Source: Caballeronia sp. dw_19
Lineage (GTDB): Bacteria; Pseudomonadota; Gammaproteobacteria; Burkholderiales; Burkholderiaceae
Assembly (NCBI RefSeq): GCF_018449515.1
Contig: NZ_JAAVUQ010000044.1
Coordinates: 1 to 64,000 of the forward strand
Length of the DNA stretch: 64,000 nt
Reading direction: 5' to 3'
Part shown: positions 25,840 through 34,389 of the stretch, piece by piece
Layout: the number at the start of each line of letters is the position of its first letter
Numbering within the stretch: position 1 is the first letter of the stretch
Notes under the pieces: generated by a model
The model's database searches: none
The model's input: the letters and a program-made list of their open reading frames with translations, nothing else
Told to the model about the DNA's origin: nothing
Position numbers and translations under genes: made by a program

Positions 25840-26826
25840 TCAGACTTCGCTCGGCAGCGCATAGGGCAGCGGCGAGAATTTCAACGCGGGACCGTCCGCC
25901 GCACCGACGTGTACCGAACCCTGTTCAAGCGCCGCGAGCTTGATTTCCACGAGCGCATCCACGCCGCCGCCGGGCGCGGGCGCCACATTGACCACGAGAC
26001 CGCACGGCTGGCCGGGGTCGTCGGAGTGGAACAGTTCGTCGCCGGGCTTCGCGGTTTCAGCATGGGCCAGCGACGTGCGGCGCTTGATCGTGCCACGATA
26101 CTGGCTGCGCGCCACCACTTCCTGCCCCGGATAACAGCCCTTCTTGAAGTTGACGCCGCCGAGCACGTCGAAATTGACCATCTGCGGGACGAATTGCTCG
26201 GAAGTCGGCTGCGTGATGCGCGGTTCGCCTGCGTGAATGTCGAGCCAGTCCCATAACTCGGCCGGGGCACGCACGAGCTGCTTTTCGATATCGGCGAGGT
26301 GCGCTTCCACTTCAGCCTTCGGGCCGACCCACAGGAAGCGCGGCCGGCCGGCGGCATCGGGCACGCGGATCAGCGAGCCAAGCGGACCGTCTACCTTCAC
26401 ATGTACGCCGTCGGGCATGGCGTCGAAGAGATGGGACAGCGTCTTGCGGACATCGCCGGCAAAACCGACCGCGGCGAGCGACGGTGTGGCATCGGCGAGC
26501 TTGGCTTTCGCGCGCATCACGAACATCGACAAGCGTTTTTGCACCGACGCCTGTATGTCGGCGGCGATCATCAGGCGCACGGCTTCACCGCTTCGCCACA
26601 TCAAAAACGACGCCAGCAAGCGGCCTTTCGGCGAGCAATAACCGGCCAGTCGCGCGCTTGACGCGTCCAGGTGCTGGACGTCGCTCGTCAATTGCGTATG
26701 AAGAAAAGCAGCGGCGTCGTCGCCGGTTGTATCGATAATGCCGAACTGCGTCAGCGGCACGAACACGCCGGCGTGAAGGACGGCGTCGAAAGGAGATGAA
26801 AGCGATGAGACGGTCGGGGAATTCAT
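25840..26826 (-). CDS. ygfZ: Folate-binding protein YgfZ (tRNA-modifying/Fe-S maintenance)
   Basis: 328 aa, GcvT-related fold. The family signature KGCYPGQEVVAR with its conserved cysteine is present about residue 230. YgfZ uses tetrahydrofolate and helps keep radical-SAM and other iron-sulfur enzymes such as MiaB active. It is divergent from mltG: the two start regions are about 60 bp apart, and the ygfZ start codon lies close to the mltG promoter. Upstream of the NRDE gene in the same operon. Confidence 0.93.
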   Translation of the reverse strand: MNSPTVSSLSSPFDAVLHAGVFVPLTQFGIIDTTGDDAAAFLHTQLTSDVQHLDASSARLAGYCSPKGRLLASFLMWRSGEAVRLMIAADIQASVQKRLSMFVMRAKAKLADATPSLAAVGFAGDVRKTLSHLFDAMPDGVHVKVDGPLGSLIRVPDAAGRPRFLWVGPKAEVEAHLADIEKQLVRAPAELWDWLDIHAGEPRITQPTSEQFVPQMVNFDVLGGVNFKKGCYPGQEVVARSQYRGTIKRRTSLAHAETAKPGDELFHSDDPGQPCGLVVNVAPAPGGGVDALVEIKLAALEQGSVHVGAADGPALKFSPLPYALPSEV

Positions 26827-26836
26827 GAACCTGACT

Positions 26837-26865
26837 TTGACGGGTGCGAACGAAGTTATTATATG
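26837..26865 (+). promoter_or_regulatory. Probable mltG-operon promoter
   Basis: TTGACG (26837-26842), a 17-bp spacer and TATATG (26860-26865). If real, transcription starts near 26872, inside the longest open frame of mltG, which makes the ATG at 26863 unusable and points to 26890 as the true start. Confidence 0.55.
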
Positions 26866-26889
26866 GGTCTAACCACGAGCGTGTTTCGC

Positions 26890-27906
26890 ATGTCCCTTTT
26901 GAAGAAATGTTTGATCGCGGCGGTCGTCGCGATCGTGGTTGCCGGTGCGCTCGCAGCGGGCATGTTCAAATGGGCGAATAGCCCGGTCGACCTGGCCTCA
27001 CCCGAACTCGACATCACCATCAAATCCCACAGTACGCTGCGCAGCGTGGCCCTTCAGCTGGACCGCGGCGGCGCGCGCGTCCAGCAGCAGTTGTTCGTGC
27101 TGATGACGCGCGCGCTCGGCCTGTCGTCGCAGCTCAAGTCGGGTAACTATGAGTTCAAGATGGGCATCACGCCCTACGAGATGCTGCAGAAAATCGCCCG
27201 CGGCGACGTCAATGAATACGTGGCGACCGTGATCGAAGGGTGGACGTTCCAGAAAATGCGCAACGAACTGGACGGCAATCCGGCGCTGCAGCACGACACA
27301 GCCGGCATGACCGACACCGACTTGCTGAAGGCAATCGGCGCGCCGGACGACGTGATTGCGCGGGTGAGCGCGGAGGGCCTGTTTTTCCCCGACACCTATC
27401 TCTTCGACAAAGGCACGAGCGACATCGCCGTCTACAAGCGGGCGTACAAGCTGATGCAACAGCGCCTCGCCGAAGCCTGGGCTACCCGCGCGCAGAATTT
27501 GCCGTACAAGACGCCTTACGAGGCGCTGATCATGGCGTCGATTGTCGAAAAGGAAACGGGGCGAGCCGCCGACCGGCCGCTGGTCGCGGCTGTGTTCGCG
27601 AACCGGCTGCGCATCGGCATGCCGCTGCAAACGGACCCTTCGGTGATCTATGGCCTGGGTTCGGCCTACGGCGGCCGGCTGCATAAAAAAGACCTGCAAA
27701 CCGACACTCCGTACAATACCTACACGCGCATGGGCCTTCCGCCCGGTCCGATCGCGCTGCCGGGTGTGGCAGCCCTTGCGGCGACGGTCAATCCTGCGTC
27801 CAGCACGGCACTGTATTTCGTGTCGCGCGGCGACGGCAGCAGTTTCTTTTCAGACAATCTCGGCGACCACAATCGGGCCGTCGACAAGTACATCCGGGGA
27901 CAATGA
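26890..27906 (+). CDS. mltG: Endolytic murein transglycosylase MltG
   Basis: 338 aa from the ATG at 26890 (MSLLKK); an ATG at 26863 overlaps the predicted -10 box. One N-terminal transmembrane helix (about residues 7-25) anchors the protein with a periplasmic LysM-like and YceG domain. The catalytic Glu is residue 220 in SIVEKETG, followed by FANRLRIGMPLQTDPSVIYG-type sequence. It cleaves nascent glycan strands, ending peptidoglycan polymerisation. The stop overlaps the tmk start in ATGA, so the two are coupled, the same order as in E. coli. Confidence 0.95.
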   Translation: MSLLKKCLIAAVVAIVVAGALAAGMFKWANSPVDLASPELDITIKSHSTLRSVALQLDRGGARVQQQLFVLMTRALGLSSQLKSGNYEFKMGITPYEMLQKIARGDVNEYVATVIEGWTFQKMRNELDGNPALQHDTAGMTDTDLLKAIGAPDDVIARVSAEGLFFPDTYLFDKGTSDIAVYKRAYKLMQQRLAEAWATRAQNLPYKTPYEALIMASIVEKETGRAADRPLVAAVFANRLRIGMPLQTDPSVIYGLGSAYGGRLHKKDLQTDTPYNTYTRMGLPPGPIALPGVAALAATVNPASSTALYFVSRGDGSSFFSDNLGDHNRAVDKYIRGQ

Positions 27907-28526
27907 TGGTGCGCGGCAGATTTATCACGTTTGAAGGTATCGACGGGGCGGGCAAGACGACGCACCTCGCGTGGTTTCGTCAGCGCCTGGAGGACAAGAT
28001 CGCAGCCACGGGCCGCTCGGTTGTGATCACGCGGGAACCCGGCGGTACGACGTTGGGAGAAAGCCTGCGGGACTTGCTGCTCAACCAGCCGATGGACCTC
28101 GAAACCGAAGCGTTGCTGATGTTCGCCGCGCGCCGTGAACATCTGGCGCAGATCATTGAGCCGGCGTTGGCCCGGGGTGACTGGGTACTGTCGGATCGTT
28201 TCTCCGACGCCACCTTCGCGTATCAGGGCGGTGGTCGCGGTTTGCCGCGTGACAAGCTGGAAGCGCTTGAGCGCTGGGTACAGGGCGGTTTTCAGCCGGA
28301 CCTGACCGTGCTCTTCGACGTCCCGACGAACGTGGCCAGCGAACGACGCGGCGCGGTTCGTTCACCCGACAAGTTCGAGAGCGAATCGGATTCGTTTTTC
28401 GGCCGTACGCGGGCGGAATATCTGCGCCGGGCGGCGGAATCGCCGGAGCGATTTGTGATAATCGACGCTACGCATTCGATCGACGATATCCAGAAACAAC
28501 TTGAAGCAGTGATCGCAAGTATTTGA
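27903..28526 (+). CDS. tmk: Thymidylate kinase
   Basis: 207 aa. Phosphorylates dTMP to dTDP. The P-loop is FEGIDGAGKTTH near residue 10, followed by the DR(F/Y) motif SDRFSDATFAYQGGGRG near 100 and the lid segment. The ATG at 27903 overlaps the mltG stop; a second ATG follows at 27906. The following gene in the usual operon, holB, is 214 bp away because of an AT-rich insert. Confidence 0.96.
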   Translation: MMVRGRFITFEGIDGAGKTTHLAWFRQRLEDKIAATGRSVVITREPGGTTLGESLRDLLLNQPMDLETEALLMFAARREHLAQIIEPALARGDWVLSDRFSDATFAYQGGGRGLPRDKLEALERWVQGGFQPDLTVLFDVPTNVASERRGAVRSPDKFESESDSFFGRTRAEYLRRAAESPERFVIIDATHSIDDIQKQLEAVIASI

Positions 28527-28740
28527 TTTTGATAAAAATCTGTAGATAGAATTTACTTTAAATCTCGTCATTTGATGGTTTTGATATTCGCTTACGTTCG
28601 CCGGCACAAACCTTGGCCAGCCTCGAAAAAGCTTCAATTACTGTCAACAAAGAATTGAATTAATTGAACTTAGCCGACAAGTTAAAGTAAATTCAGATTC
28701 ACAAGATGGCATTGCAAACACCTGATCCAAAAGACTTTTC
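28527..28740. mobile_element. AT-rich insert with 13-bp inverted repeats between tmk and holB
   Basis: This 214-bp gap is conspicuously AT-rich within a GC-rich operon. The perfect inverted pair GAATTTACTTTAA (28549-28561) and TTAAAGTAAATTC (28682-28694) bounds a 146-bp core, as in a miniature inverted-repeat element. A smaller TTCAATT/AATTGAA hairpin lies inside (28633-28639, 28653-28659). No open frame and no exact target duplication was seen, so the mobile origin is a hypothesis; a hairpin-forming leader of holB is the alternative. Confidence 0.45.
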
Positions 28741-29766
28741 ATGATCTATCCGTGGCAAACCGATGACTGGACCCATCTTGAACAACTGCGTGCAAGCTGG
28801 CCGCACGCGTTGCTCCTGCACGGTCGCGCCGGTATCGGTAAATTGCAGTTTGCGCAGCATCTTGCTCAAAGCCTGCTCTGCGAAACCCCAACTGAAACCC
28901 GCGAACCATGCGGAAAATGCGTCGCCTGCCTGTGGTTTAGCCAGGGCAACCATCCCGACTATCGCGCGGTCCTGCCGGAAGCGCTCACCGGTGAATTGAT
29001 CAGCGACGACAAGGCTGATAAGGCAGACGCCGAGGACGGCAAGAAAACGAAAGTGCTGAGCAAGGAGATCAAGATCGATCAGGTGCTCGGGCTGATGAAT
29101 TTTTTCAGCCTCGGTTCGCACCGGGGCGGTTTGCGGGTCGTGCTGCTGTATCCGGCTGAATCGATCAACGTGTTCGCCGCAAACGCATTGCTCAAGACGC
29201 TGGAAGAGCCGCCCGCGGGCGTGGTGTTCATTCTGGTGACGGCGCGCATAGACCGCTTGCTGCCGACGATCATCAGCCGCTGCCGCCAATGGCCGATGAC
29301 CCTCCCGGCCACCGAACCCGCCGTTGCATGGCTGGCGCAGCAGGGCGTGGAGCGTCCCGCAGCCGTGCTGGCGGAAGCCGGCGGCGCGCCGCTGACCGCG
29401 CTGGCGCTCGCCTCCGATGAAAACCGCGCGCTGCGTGATTTCGCGCTGGCGCAACTGGCCGCCGGCCCCGCCTGCGACGCTTTCGCGTGCGGTGAAAGCC
29501 TGCAAAAGCTGCCGGTGCCCATGGTGCTTGGCTGGCTGCAGCGCTGGCTTTACGACCTGCTCGCGCAGAAAACGGCGGGGCGTCCGCGCTATTTCCCGGG
29601 GGCATCGAAGGCGCTCGAACGCTGCGCCGCGCAGATCGATACCGAGCGTTTCGCCCGCTTTCAAAAGACGGTGACACGGCAGCGCGCGGTGGAAAATCAT
29701 CCGCTGAATGCGCGGCTGGTGTTCGAAGAACTATTCCTGGGCTACCGCGACGTGTTCACCGGCTGA
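28741..29766 (+). CDS. holB: DNA polymerase III subunit delta'
   Basis: 341 aa. Clamp-loader subunit of the replicative polymerase. A degenerate AAA+ P-loop HGRAGIGKLQ is near residue 30, a zinc-binding Cys-rich stretch (CETPTETREPCGKCVAC) follows, and the SRC motif lies in IISRCRQW. NALLKTLEEPPAG precedes it. The insertion of a charged stretch (DDKADKADAEDGKK) around residue 95 is a lineage-specific loop. It follows tmk as in many proteobacteria but behind an AT-rich insert. Confidence 0.94.
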   Translation: MIYPWQTDDWTHLEQLRASWPHALLLHGRAGIGKLQFAQHLAQSLLCETPTETREPCGKCVACLWFSQGNHPDYRAVLPEALTGELISDDKADKADAEDGKKTKVLSKEIKIDQVLGLMNFFSLGSHRGGLRVVLLYPAESINVFAANALLKTLEEPPAGVVFILVTARIDRLLPTIISRCRQWPMTLPATEPAVAWLAQQGVERPAAVLAEAGGAPLTALALASDENRALRDFALAQLAAGPACDAFACGESLQKLPVPMVLGWLQRWLYDLLAQKTAGRPRYFPGASKALERCAAQIDTERFARFQKTVTRQRAVENHPLNARLVFEELFLGYRDVFTG

Positions 29767-29800
29767 CTACCGACTCACTCTCTTTGCACACCAACGCACC

Positions 29801-30298
29801 ATGAATCCCAATTTCCGCGACGCCACGCTCGACGATCTTCCCGGTATCGTGGCCATTTACAATTCCACCGTGCCCTCGCGCCTTGTTACCGCTGACCTTG
29901 AACCGGTCACGGTCGAAAGCCGGCTCGCGTGGTTTCATGCGCATGGCCCGAAAGCACGCCCGCTATGGGTGGTCGAAGAAAATGGCGCGGTCATCGCGTG
30001 GCTGAGTTTCTCCGACTTTTACGGCCGCCCAGCCTATCTGCGCACGGCGGAAGTCAGTATCTATCTCGCCGAAAGCGCCCGTGGCAAAGGGCTTGGGAAG
30101 CAGTTGCTGCAAGTGGCGCTGGAACGCGCACCGGCGCTGGGTATCGACACGCTGCTGGGTTTCATCTTCGGCCACAACGAAGCGAGCCTGCGCCTGTTCC
30201 AGCGCTTCGAATTCCAGACGTGGGGGTCGCTGCCGCGCGTCGCGGTGCTGGACGGCGTTGAACGAGACCTCCTGATTCTCGGACGGCGGCTCGGCTGA
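29801..30298 (+). CDS. GNAT-family N-acetyltransferase (phosphinothricin acetyltransferase-like)
   Basis: 165 aa from the ATG at 29801; the open frame begins earlier inside holB. GNAT fold with the acetyl-CoA loop ESARGKGLGKQLL near residue 95. The N-terminus (FRDATLDDLPGIVAIYN) and YLRTAEVSIY fit the PAT/YncA subgroup, which acetylate small amines such as methionine sulfoximine or phosphinothricin-like compounds. It is inserted between holB and tatD, which are adjacent in E. coli (holB-ycfH). Substrate unknown. Confidence 0.85.
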   Translation: MNPNFRDATLDDLPGIVAIYNSTVPSRLVTADLEPVTVESRLAWFHAHGPKARPLWVVEENGAVIAWLSFSDFYGRPAYLRTAEVSIYLAESARGKGLGKQLLQVALERAPALGIDTLLGFIFGHNEASLRLFQRFEFQTWGSLPRVAVLDGVERDLLILGRRLG

Positions 30299-30361
30299 TC
30301 CGATCCATTCAGCTAACCGAACGCTCGCCACCCAACCCAATCCCGCTTTAACGGAATCCCC

Positions 30362-31153
30362 ATGTTCGTCGATTCGCATTGCCACATCAATTTCGAAGGC
30401 CTGGCCGACCGCCTGCCCGAAGTGCTCGACAAAATGCGCGAGCTGAAGGTGACGCATGCGTTGTGCGTATCGGTTGATCTGGAAACGCTGCCTTCGGTGT
30501 TGAAGATCGCCGAAGAAAACGAGCATATCTACGCATCGGTCGGCGTGCATCCGGATCACGAGGACGCGCGTGAGCCGAGCGTGGCGGATCTCGTGGAATT
30601 GGCGCGGCATCCGAAAGTGGTGGCTATTGGCGAGACAGGGCTGGATTATTACCGTCTGGAAGGCCGCAGCATCGCCGATATGGAATGGCAGCGTGAACGC
30701 TTCCGCACGCATATCCGGGCGGCGCACGCCACAGCGAAACCGCTGATCATCCACACGCGGTCGTCGTGGGAAGACACGCTGCGGATCATGGCCGAGGAGC
30801 GTGCGAGCGTGCCGGGCGGCGTGATGCATTGCTTTACGGAACCGTGGCATGTCGCCGAGGCGGCGCTTGCCCAGGATTTTTACATTTCGCTGTCGGGCAT
30901 TGTCACGTTCAAGAGCGCGAAAGACGTGCAGGACGTCGCGGGCCGTGTGCCGCTCGAGCGTTTGCTGATTGAAACCGACTCACCGTATCTGGCGCCGGTG
31001 CCGTATCGCGGGAAATCGAATGAACCTGCGTACGTAAGTTATGTCGGACGCTTCATCGCGCAATTGCGCGAGATGCCGGAAGAAGCATTGGCGGCAGCCA
31101 CCACGCTTAATTTTTTCACGCTGTTCAAGATCCCGCAGGCGGTTGGGCACTGA
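30362..31153 (+). CDS. TatD-family metal-dependent hydrolase
   Basis: 263 aa. TIM-barrel metallohydrolase with metal ligands in FVDSHCHINF (His6, His8), GETGLDYYR, IIHTRSSWEDT and IETDSPYLAP. E. coli relatives YcfH and TatD have 3'-5' DNase activity; the cellular role of this copy is not proven. Equivalent to ycfH in the mltG-tmk-holB-ycfH order. A standard ATG start is at 30362 and it ends 115 bp before the ankyrin gene. Confidence 0.92.
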   Translation: MFVDSHCHINFEGLADRLPEVLDKMRELKVTHALCVSVDLETLPSVLKIAEENEHIYASVGVHPDHEDAREPSVADLVELARHPKVVAIGETGLDYYRLEGRSIADMEWQRERFRTHIRAAHATAKPLIIHTRSSWEDTLRIMAEERASVPGGVMHCFTEPWHVAEAALAQDFYISLSGIVTFKSAKDVQDVAGRVPLERLLIETDSPYLAPVPYRGKSNEPAYVSYVGRFIAQLREMPEEALAAATTLNFFTLFKIPQAVGH

Positions 31154-31231
31154 AGCCTGCTACGGTTGTTTACCGTAGTGCGTTGAGACAGGAATGACCC
31201 CTTCGCCCGACAGATTCATTATTTCGTTACC

Positions 31232-31249
31232 AGAACGTTCAGAACGTTA
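31232..31249 (+). repeat. 9-bp direct repeat upstream of the ankyrin gene
   Basis: AGAACGTTC (31232-31240) is followed at once by AGAACGTTA (31241-31249). It also contains the 8-bp palindrome GAACGTTC. It lies 20 bp before the ATG at 31269 and could be a regulatory site; no regulator is suggested. Confidence 0.4.
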
Positions 31250-31268
31250 AGTAATCCCCAAGGAACAC

Positions 31269-32045
31269 ATGCTTACATTTTCGACGGTTTCCTCTTCGAC
31301 CCACTCAACACCCTCAACCCGTCAATCCGCGTTGACGCGTAAAACCTGGCGAACCGTGGTAACGGGCCTGGTGCTGACAGCCGCCGCCATCGCGCAACCC
31401 GCCTTTGCGACGCCTGCCGACTCCATGATCAAAGCGGTAAAGTTCGACGACATATCTGCCGTTAAAAAGCTGTTGTCACAGGGCGTGGATCCGAATCTCG
31501 TCGATGACACCGGCACGCCGCTGCTCGTGATCGCGGCAAGGGAAAAGTCGGACAAGGTAGGCCAACTGCTCGCCGATAACCCGAACATTGACCTTGAAAA
31601 GCTCGATCCCGCCGGTGAAAACGCGATGATGCTGGCCGCACTCAACGACGACCTCATCTTCGTGAACCTGCTGATCGCGAAGGACGCGGAAGTGAACAAG
31701 AAGGACTGGACGCCGCTGCACTATGCCGCCACCAACGGTCACGACGACGTGGTGAAGGTACTGCTCGACCATTCGGCTTATATCGACTCCGGTTCGCCCA
31801 ACGGCACGACCCCGCTGATGATGGCGGCGCGCGGCGGCCATCTGTCGACGGTCAAGCTGTTGCTCGATGAAGGCGCGGATCTGCGAGTGAAGAACCAGCT
31901 TGGCCTGACGGCGGTTGACTTCGCAAACCAGTATCACGAGAAAGATGTGGCGGAAGGGCTGGCGGCACGGCTGGCAGCGATGCAAAACCAGAGCGCAGCG
32001 GGCGCGTCCGGGGCACCGCAAAGCGGCGCAAACAGTGCAAAATGA
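31269..32045 (+). CDS. Secreted ankyrin-repeat protein
   Basis: 258 aa. A basic N-terminus, a hydrophobic stretch (VVTGLVLTAAAIAQPAFA) and AFA|T give a signal peptide of about 48 residues, rather long. Several ankyrin repeats follow from about residue 50 to 240, including DWTPLHYAATNGHDDVVKVL and TTPLMMAARGGHLSTVKLLL. The C-terminus is low-complexity Ala/Ser/Gln. Ankyrin repeats bind proteins; periplasmic members in proteobacteria are often linked to catalases or stress, but this one's partner is unknown. The upstream spacer has a direct-repeat site. Confidence 0.88.
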   Translation: MLTFSTVSSSTHSTPSTRQSALTRKTWRTVVTGLVLTAAAIAQPAFATPADSMIKAVKFDDISAVKKLLSQGVDPNLVDDTGTPLLVIAAREKSDKVGQLLADNPNIDLEKLDPAGENAMMLAALNDDLIFVNLLIAKDAEVNKKDWTPLHYAATNGHDDVVKVLLDHSAYIDSGSPNGTTPLMMAARGGHLSTVKLLLDEGADLRVKNQLGLTAVDFANQYHEKDVAEGLAARLAAMQNQSAAGASGAPQSGANSAK

Positions 32046-32269
32046 CGCTCGCACGGCGAGCACCTGACTCAGGTTTGACTGACAACAGGTCCCGACCGCG
32101 CGAGACGAGGCAAATACGAGGAACAGCGGGCATGATCCGGGAAGGATAAGCCGAAGGAAGGCTAGCCCGGGCGCGCTCGCTGAAAAGACGGGTTTTGGCC
32201 AACAAGACAGGATGTTTTCGCCTGCGCGTCCATGCCGGCCCGCAACCGCCAACATAAGAAAGGACCATC

Positions 32270-32626
32270 ATGCAGCGGGTTTTTGTCATGGCCAGTGTGC
32301 TCGCGTTTCCGCTTAGCGCGGCCGCGTTCACAGGCAACGATCTGAACATGCTTTGTACGAAGACCGACACAGCCTCGCGCAGCGCATGCGCGGCTTATAT
32401 AGAAGGTGCCGCTGACGGTATCTACAACACCATCGAAGCCATTGGCGGTACATCGGGACCGCAGATCGGCCAGTATTTTTGCCTGCCAGTCGATGTCAAA
32501 CCGCAGGAACTGACGGACGCGGTACGCAAGTTCATCGCCGACAATCCCACGCGCGGCAACTTCAACGCCACGACCATGGTATCGCTCGGACTCGGCAAGG
32601 CTTTCCCCTGCAAGGCTGAAAATTAA
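32270..32626 (+). CDS. Rap1a/Tai-family periplasmic protein
   Basis: 118 aa with a signal peptide (MQRVFVMASVLAFPLSAAAF) and four cysteines that could form disulfides. AAYIEGAADGIYN, YFCLPVDVKPQELTDAV and the C-terminal AFPCK motifs resemble the Rap1a/Tai immunity domain, which protects cells against type VI amidase effectors. No effector, VgrG or Hcp gene is nearby, so here it is either an orphan immunity protein or a domain relative with another role. ATG at 32270 has AAGAAAGGA upstream. Confidence 0.72.
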   Translation: MQRVFVMASVLAFPLSAAAFTGNDLNMLCTKTDTASRSACAAYIEGAADGIYNTIEAIGGTSGPQIGQYFCLPVDVKPQELTDAVRKFIADNPTRGNFNATTMVSLGLGKAFPCKAEN

Positions 32627-32839
32627 GCAGCCCGATCACCATTCAAGGCGGCGAGGTTCGTCCGCGCCGCCCGCTGGTTCGGTAGCTGCTGCAATGCAAT
32701 AGAATAGTCATCTCATGGCGCGGCTGGCTGGCCAAGCCGGCCGCCGGTGCCGCTGCGCTGCATGCGCAGGCGGGCCGCATGCACGCACGATCCGTCGTAT
32801 CCCCCGATATCACCTTCCAAGGCTGATCCCACGACGACG

Positions 32840-34135
32840 ATGACCTCTTTCGACTCCTTCGAGCGAATCGCTTCCGCTCCGCTCAGTACCTGGCCCGGCG
32901 CGCTTGTCGTCGCGACGCTCGCCGTGCTGTTCGCCATCGGCGCGCATCGCGTGGGCGCGCGCATCCTGATGCGCATCGCGCGGCCGTATCCGTTGATGAG
33001 CGTGGTATTGCGCTTTATCGACAAACCCGCGCTCGCGCTGCTGATCATCCTCGGCCTGGGTTTCGTGCTGGTAGAGGCCCCCGATTCGCTGCCGTTCGCC
33101 GCCGCGCTGCGCGACCTGCTCACCGTGATGCTGATTGTCGCGCTGACGTGGCTTGCCGTGCGCTCGGTAGGCGCGGTGGCCGAAGCGCTGGTGCAGGCCC
33201 ATCCGCTCGACAGCCAGGACAACCTGCAAGCGCGCCGGATTCACACGCAGGCTCGCGTGCTGGCGCGTTCGGTGATGGTGGTGATCGTGATCATTGGATT
33301 CGGCGGCGCGTTGATGACCTTTCCCGCCGTGCGTCAGGTCGGCGCGAGTTTGCTGGCCTCGGCGGGCGTGGCGGGGCTGGTCGCCGGGATCGCCGCACGG
33401 CCGGTGCTGGGCAACCTGATCGCCGGATTGCAGATCGCATTGTCGCAACCCATCCGGCTCGACGATGTCGTGGTGATCCAGGGCGAATGGGGACGGGTGG
33501 AGGAAATCACCGGGACCTATGTATCTATCCGGATCTGGGACCAGCGGCGCCTGATCGTGCCGCTGCAATGGTTTATCGAGAATCCGTTCGCCAACTGGAC
33601 CCGCAACAGTTCGCAAATCATTGGCACGGTGTTTTTCTATGTGGATTACCGCATGCCGCTTGCACCGATGCGCGAAGAGCTCGACCGGATCTTGCAGAAC
33701 GCGCCGGAGTGGGACAAGCGCGTGCAGGTGCTGCAGGTCACCGACGCCACCGAAAAGTCCATGCAGCTTCGCGTGCTCGTCAGTTCCTTCGATTCCGGCT
33801 TGAACTGGGATCTTCGATGCCGGGTGCGCGAAGGTCTGTTGAACTTCATGCAGTCGTCGTATCCGCAGTTCCTGCCGCGCACGCGGGCGGATATATCGCA
33901 GGAAGGGGAGGATGCCGATTTTGTTGCGCCGCTCGGGCGCAGCATGGCGGACGGCCATGAGAGCGCGGGCGGAACGATCAGACCGCCGGCATCCAGCCGG
34001 ACAGCCAACACGGAAGCCGATCCGGTGGCGAGCCGGGGAGAGCGGCACGGCCCGGACGCATCGGGGAATTCGGCGGCAAGCACCGCCCCGAGTGCGCCCG
34101 GCGGCGGCGCGGCGAAACCCGCTGAGCGGCGCTGA
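32840..34135 (+). CDS. MscS-family mechanosensitive channel
   Basis: 431 aa from the ATG at 32840; earlier in-frame codons to 32747 are unlikely. Several transmembrane helices occupy about residues 15-210, then the MscS pore and beta domain: AGVAGLVAGIAARPVLGNLI (pore helix), PIRLDDVVVIQGEWGRVEEI and WDQRRLIVPLQWF. The last 70 residues are Ala/Gly/Pro-rich and look disordered. It should release solutes on hypo-osmotic shock; the neighbouring trehalose synthase fits an osmotic-stress theme, though the genes are probably separate units. Confidence 0.9.
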   Translation: MTSFDSFERIASAPLSTWPGALVVATLAVLFAIGAHRVGARILMRIARPYPLMSVVLRFIDKPALALLIILGLGFVLVEAPDSLPFAAALRDLLTVMLIVALTWLAVRSVGAVAEALVQAHPLDSQDNLQARRIHTQARVLARSVMVVIVIIGFGGALMTFPAVRQVGASLLASAGVAGLVAGIAARPVLGNLIAGLQIALSQPIRLDDVVVIQGEWGRVEEITGTYVSIRIWDQRRLIVPLQWFIENPFANWTRNSSQIIGTVFFYVDYRMPLAPMREELDRILQNAPEWDKRVQVLQVTDATEKSMQLRVLVSSFDSGLNWDLRCRVREGLLNFMQSSYPQFLPRTRADISQEGEDADFVAPLGRSMADGHESAGGTIRPPASSRTANTEADPVASRGERHGPDASGNSAASTAPSAPGGGAAKPAERR

Positions 34136-34212
34136 GCCGGGCGGTGGCATCGAGATTGCGGACAAGCTGACACAGACCACGAAGCAGGCCCGGGCATTAC
34201 CGAACGCGAGAA

Positions 34213-34242
34213 TGAAATTGAACCGAGTGAAATTGAACCGAG
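34213..34242 (+). repeat. Perfect 15-bp tandem duplication upstream of otsA
   Basis: TGAAATTGAACCGAG occurs twice head to tail (34213-34227 and 34228-34242), 148 bp before the otsA ATG. It is probably a slippage product and could alter spacing of a regulatory site. Confidence 0.7.
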
Positions 34243-34389
34243 GCCGTTGCCCGGAGCCGAACGAAGGTCATCAGCAGAAAAATAAACGGCACGACCCTCG
34301 CACGTAATGTGGCCAGGGTGGCTATGAAAATTACGACCATGAAAAAAATACACACACCCTGAACAGAATCGCAAAAAAGGAAGCCAGTA

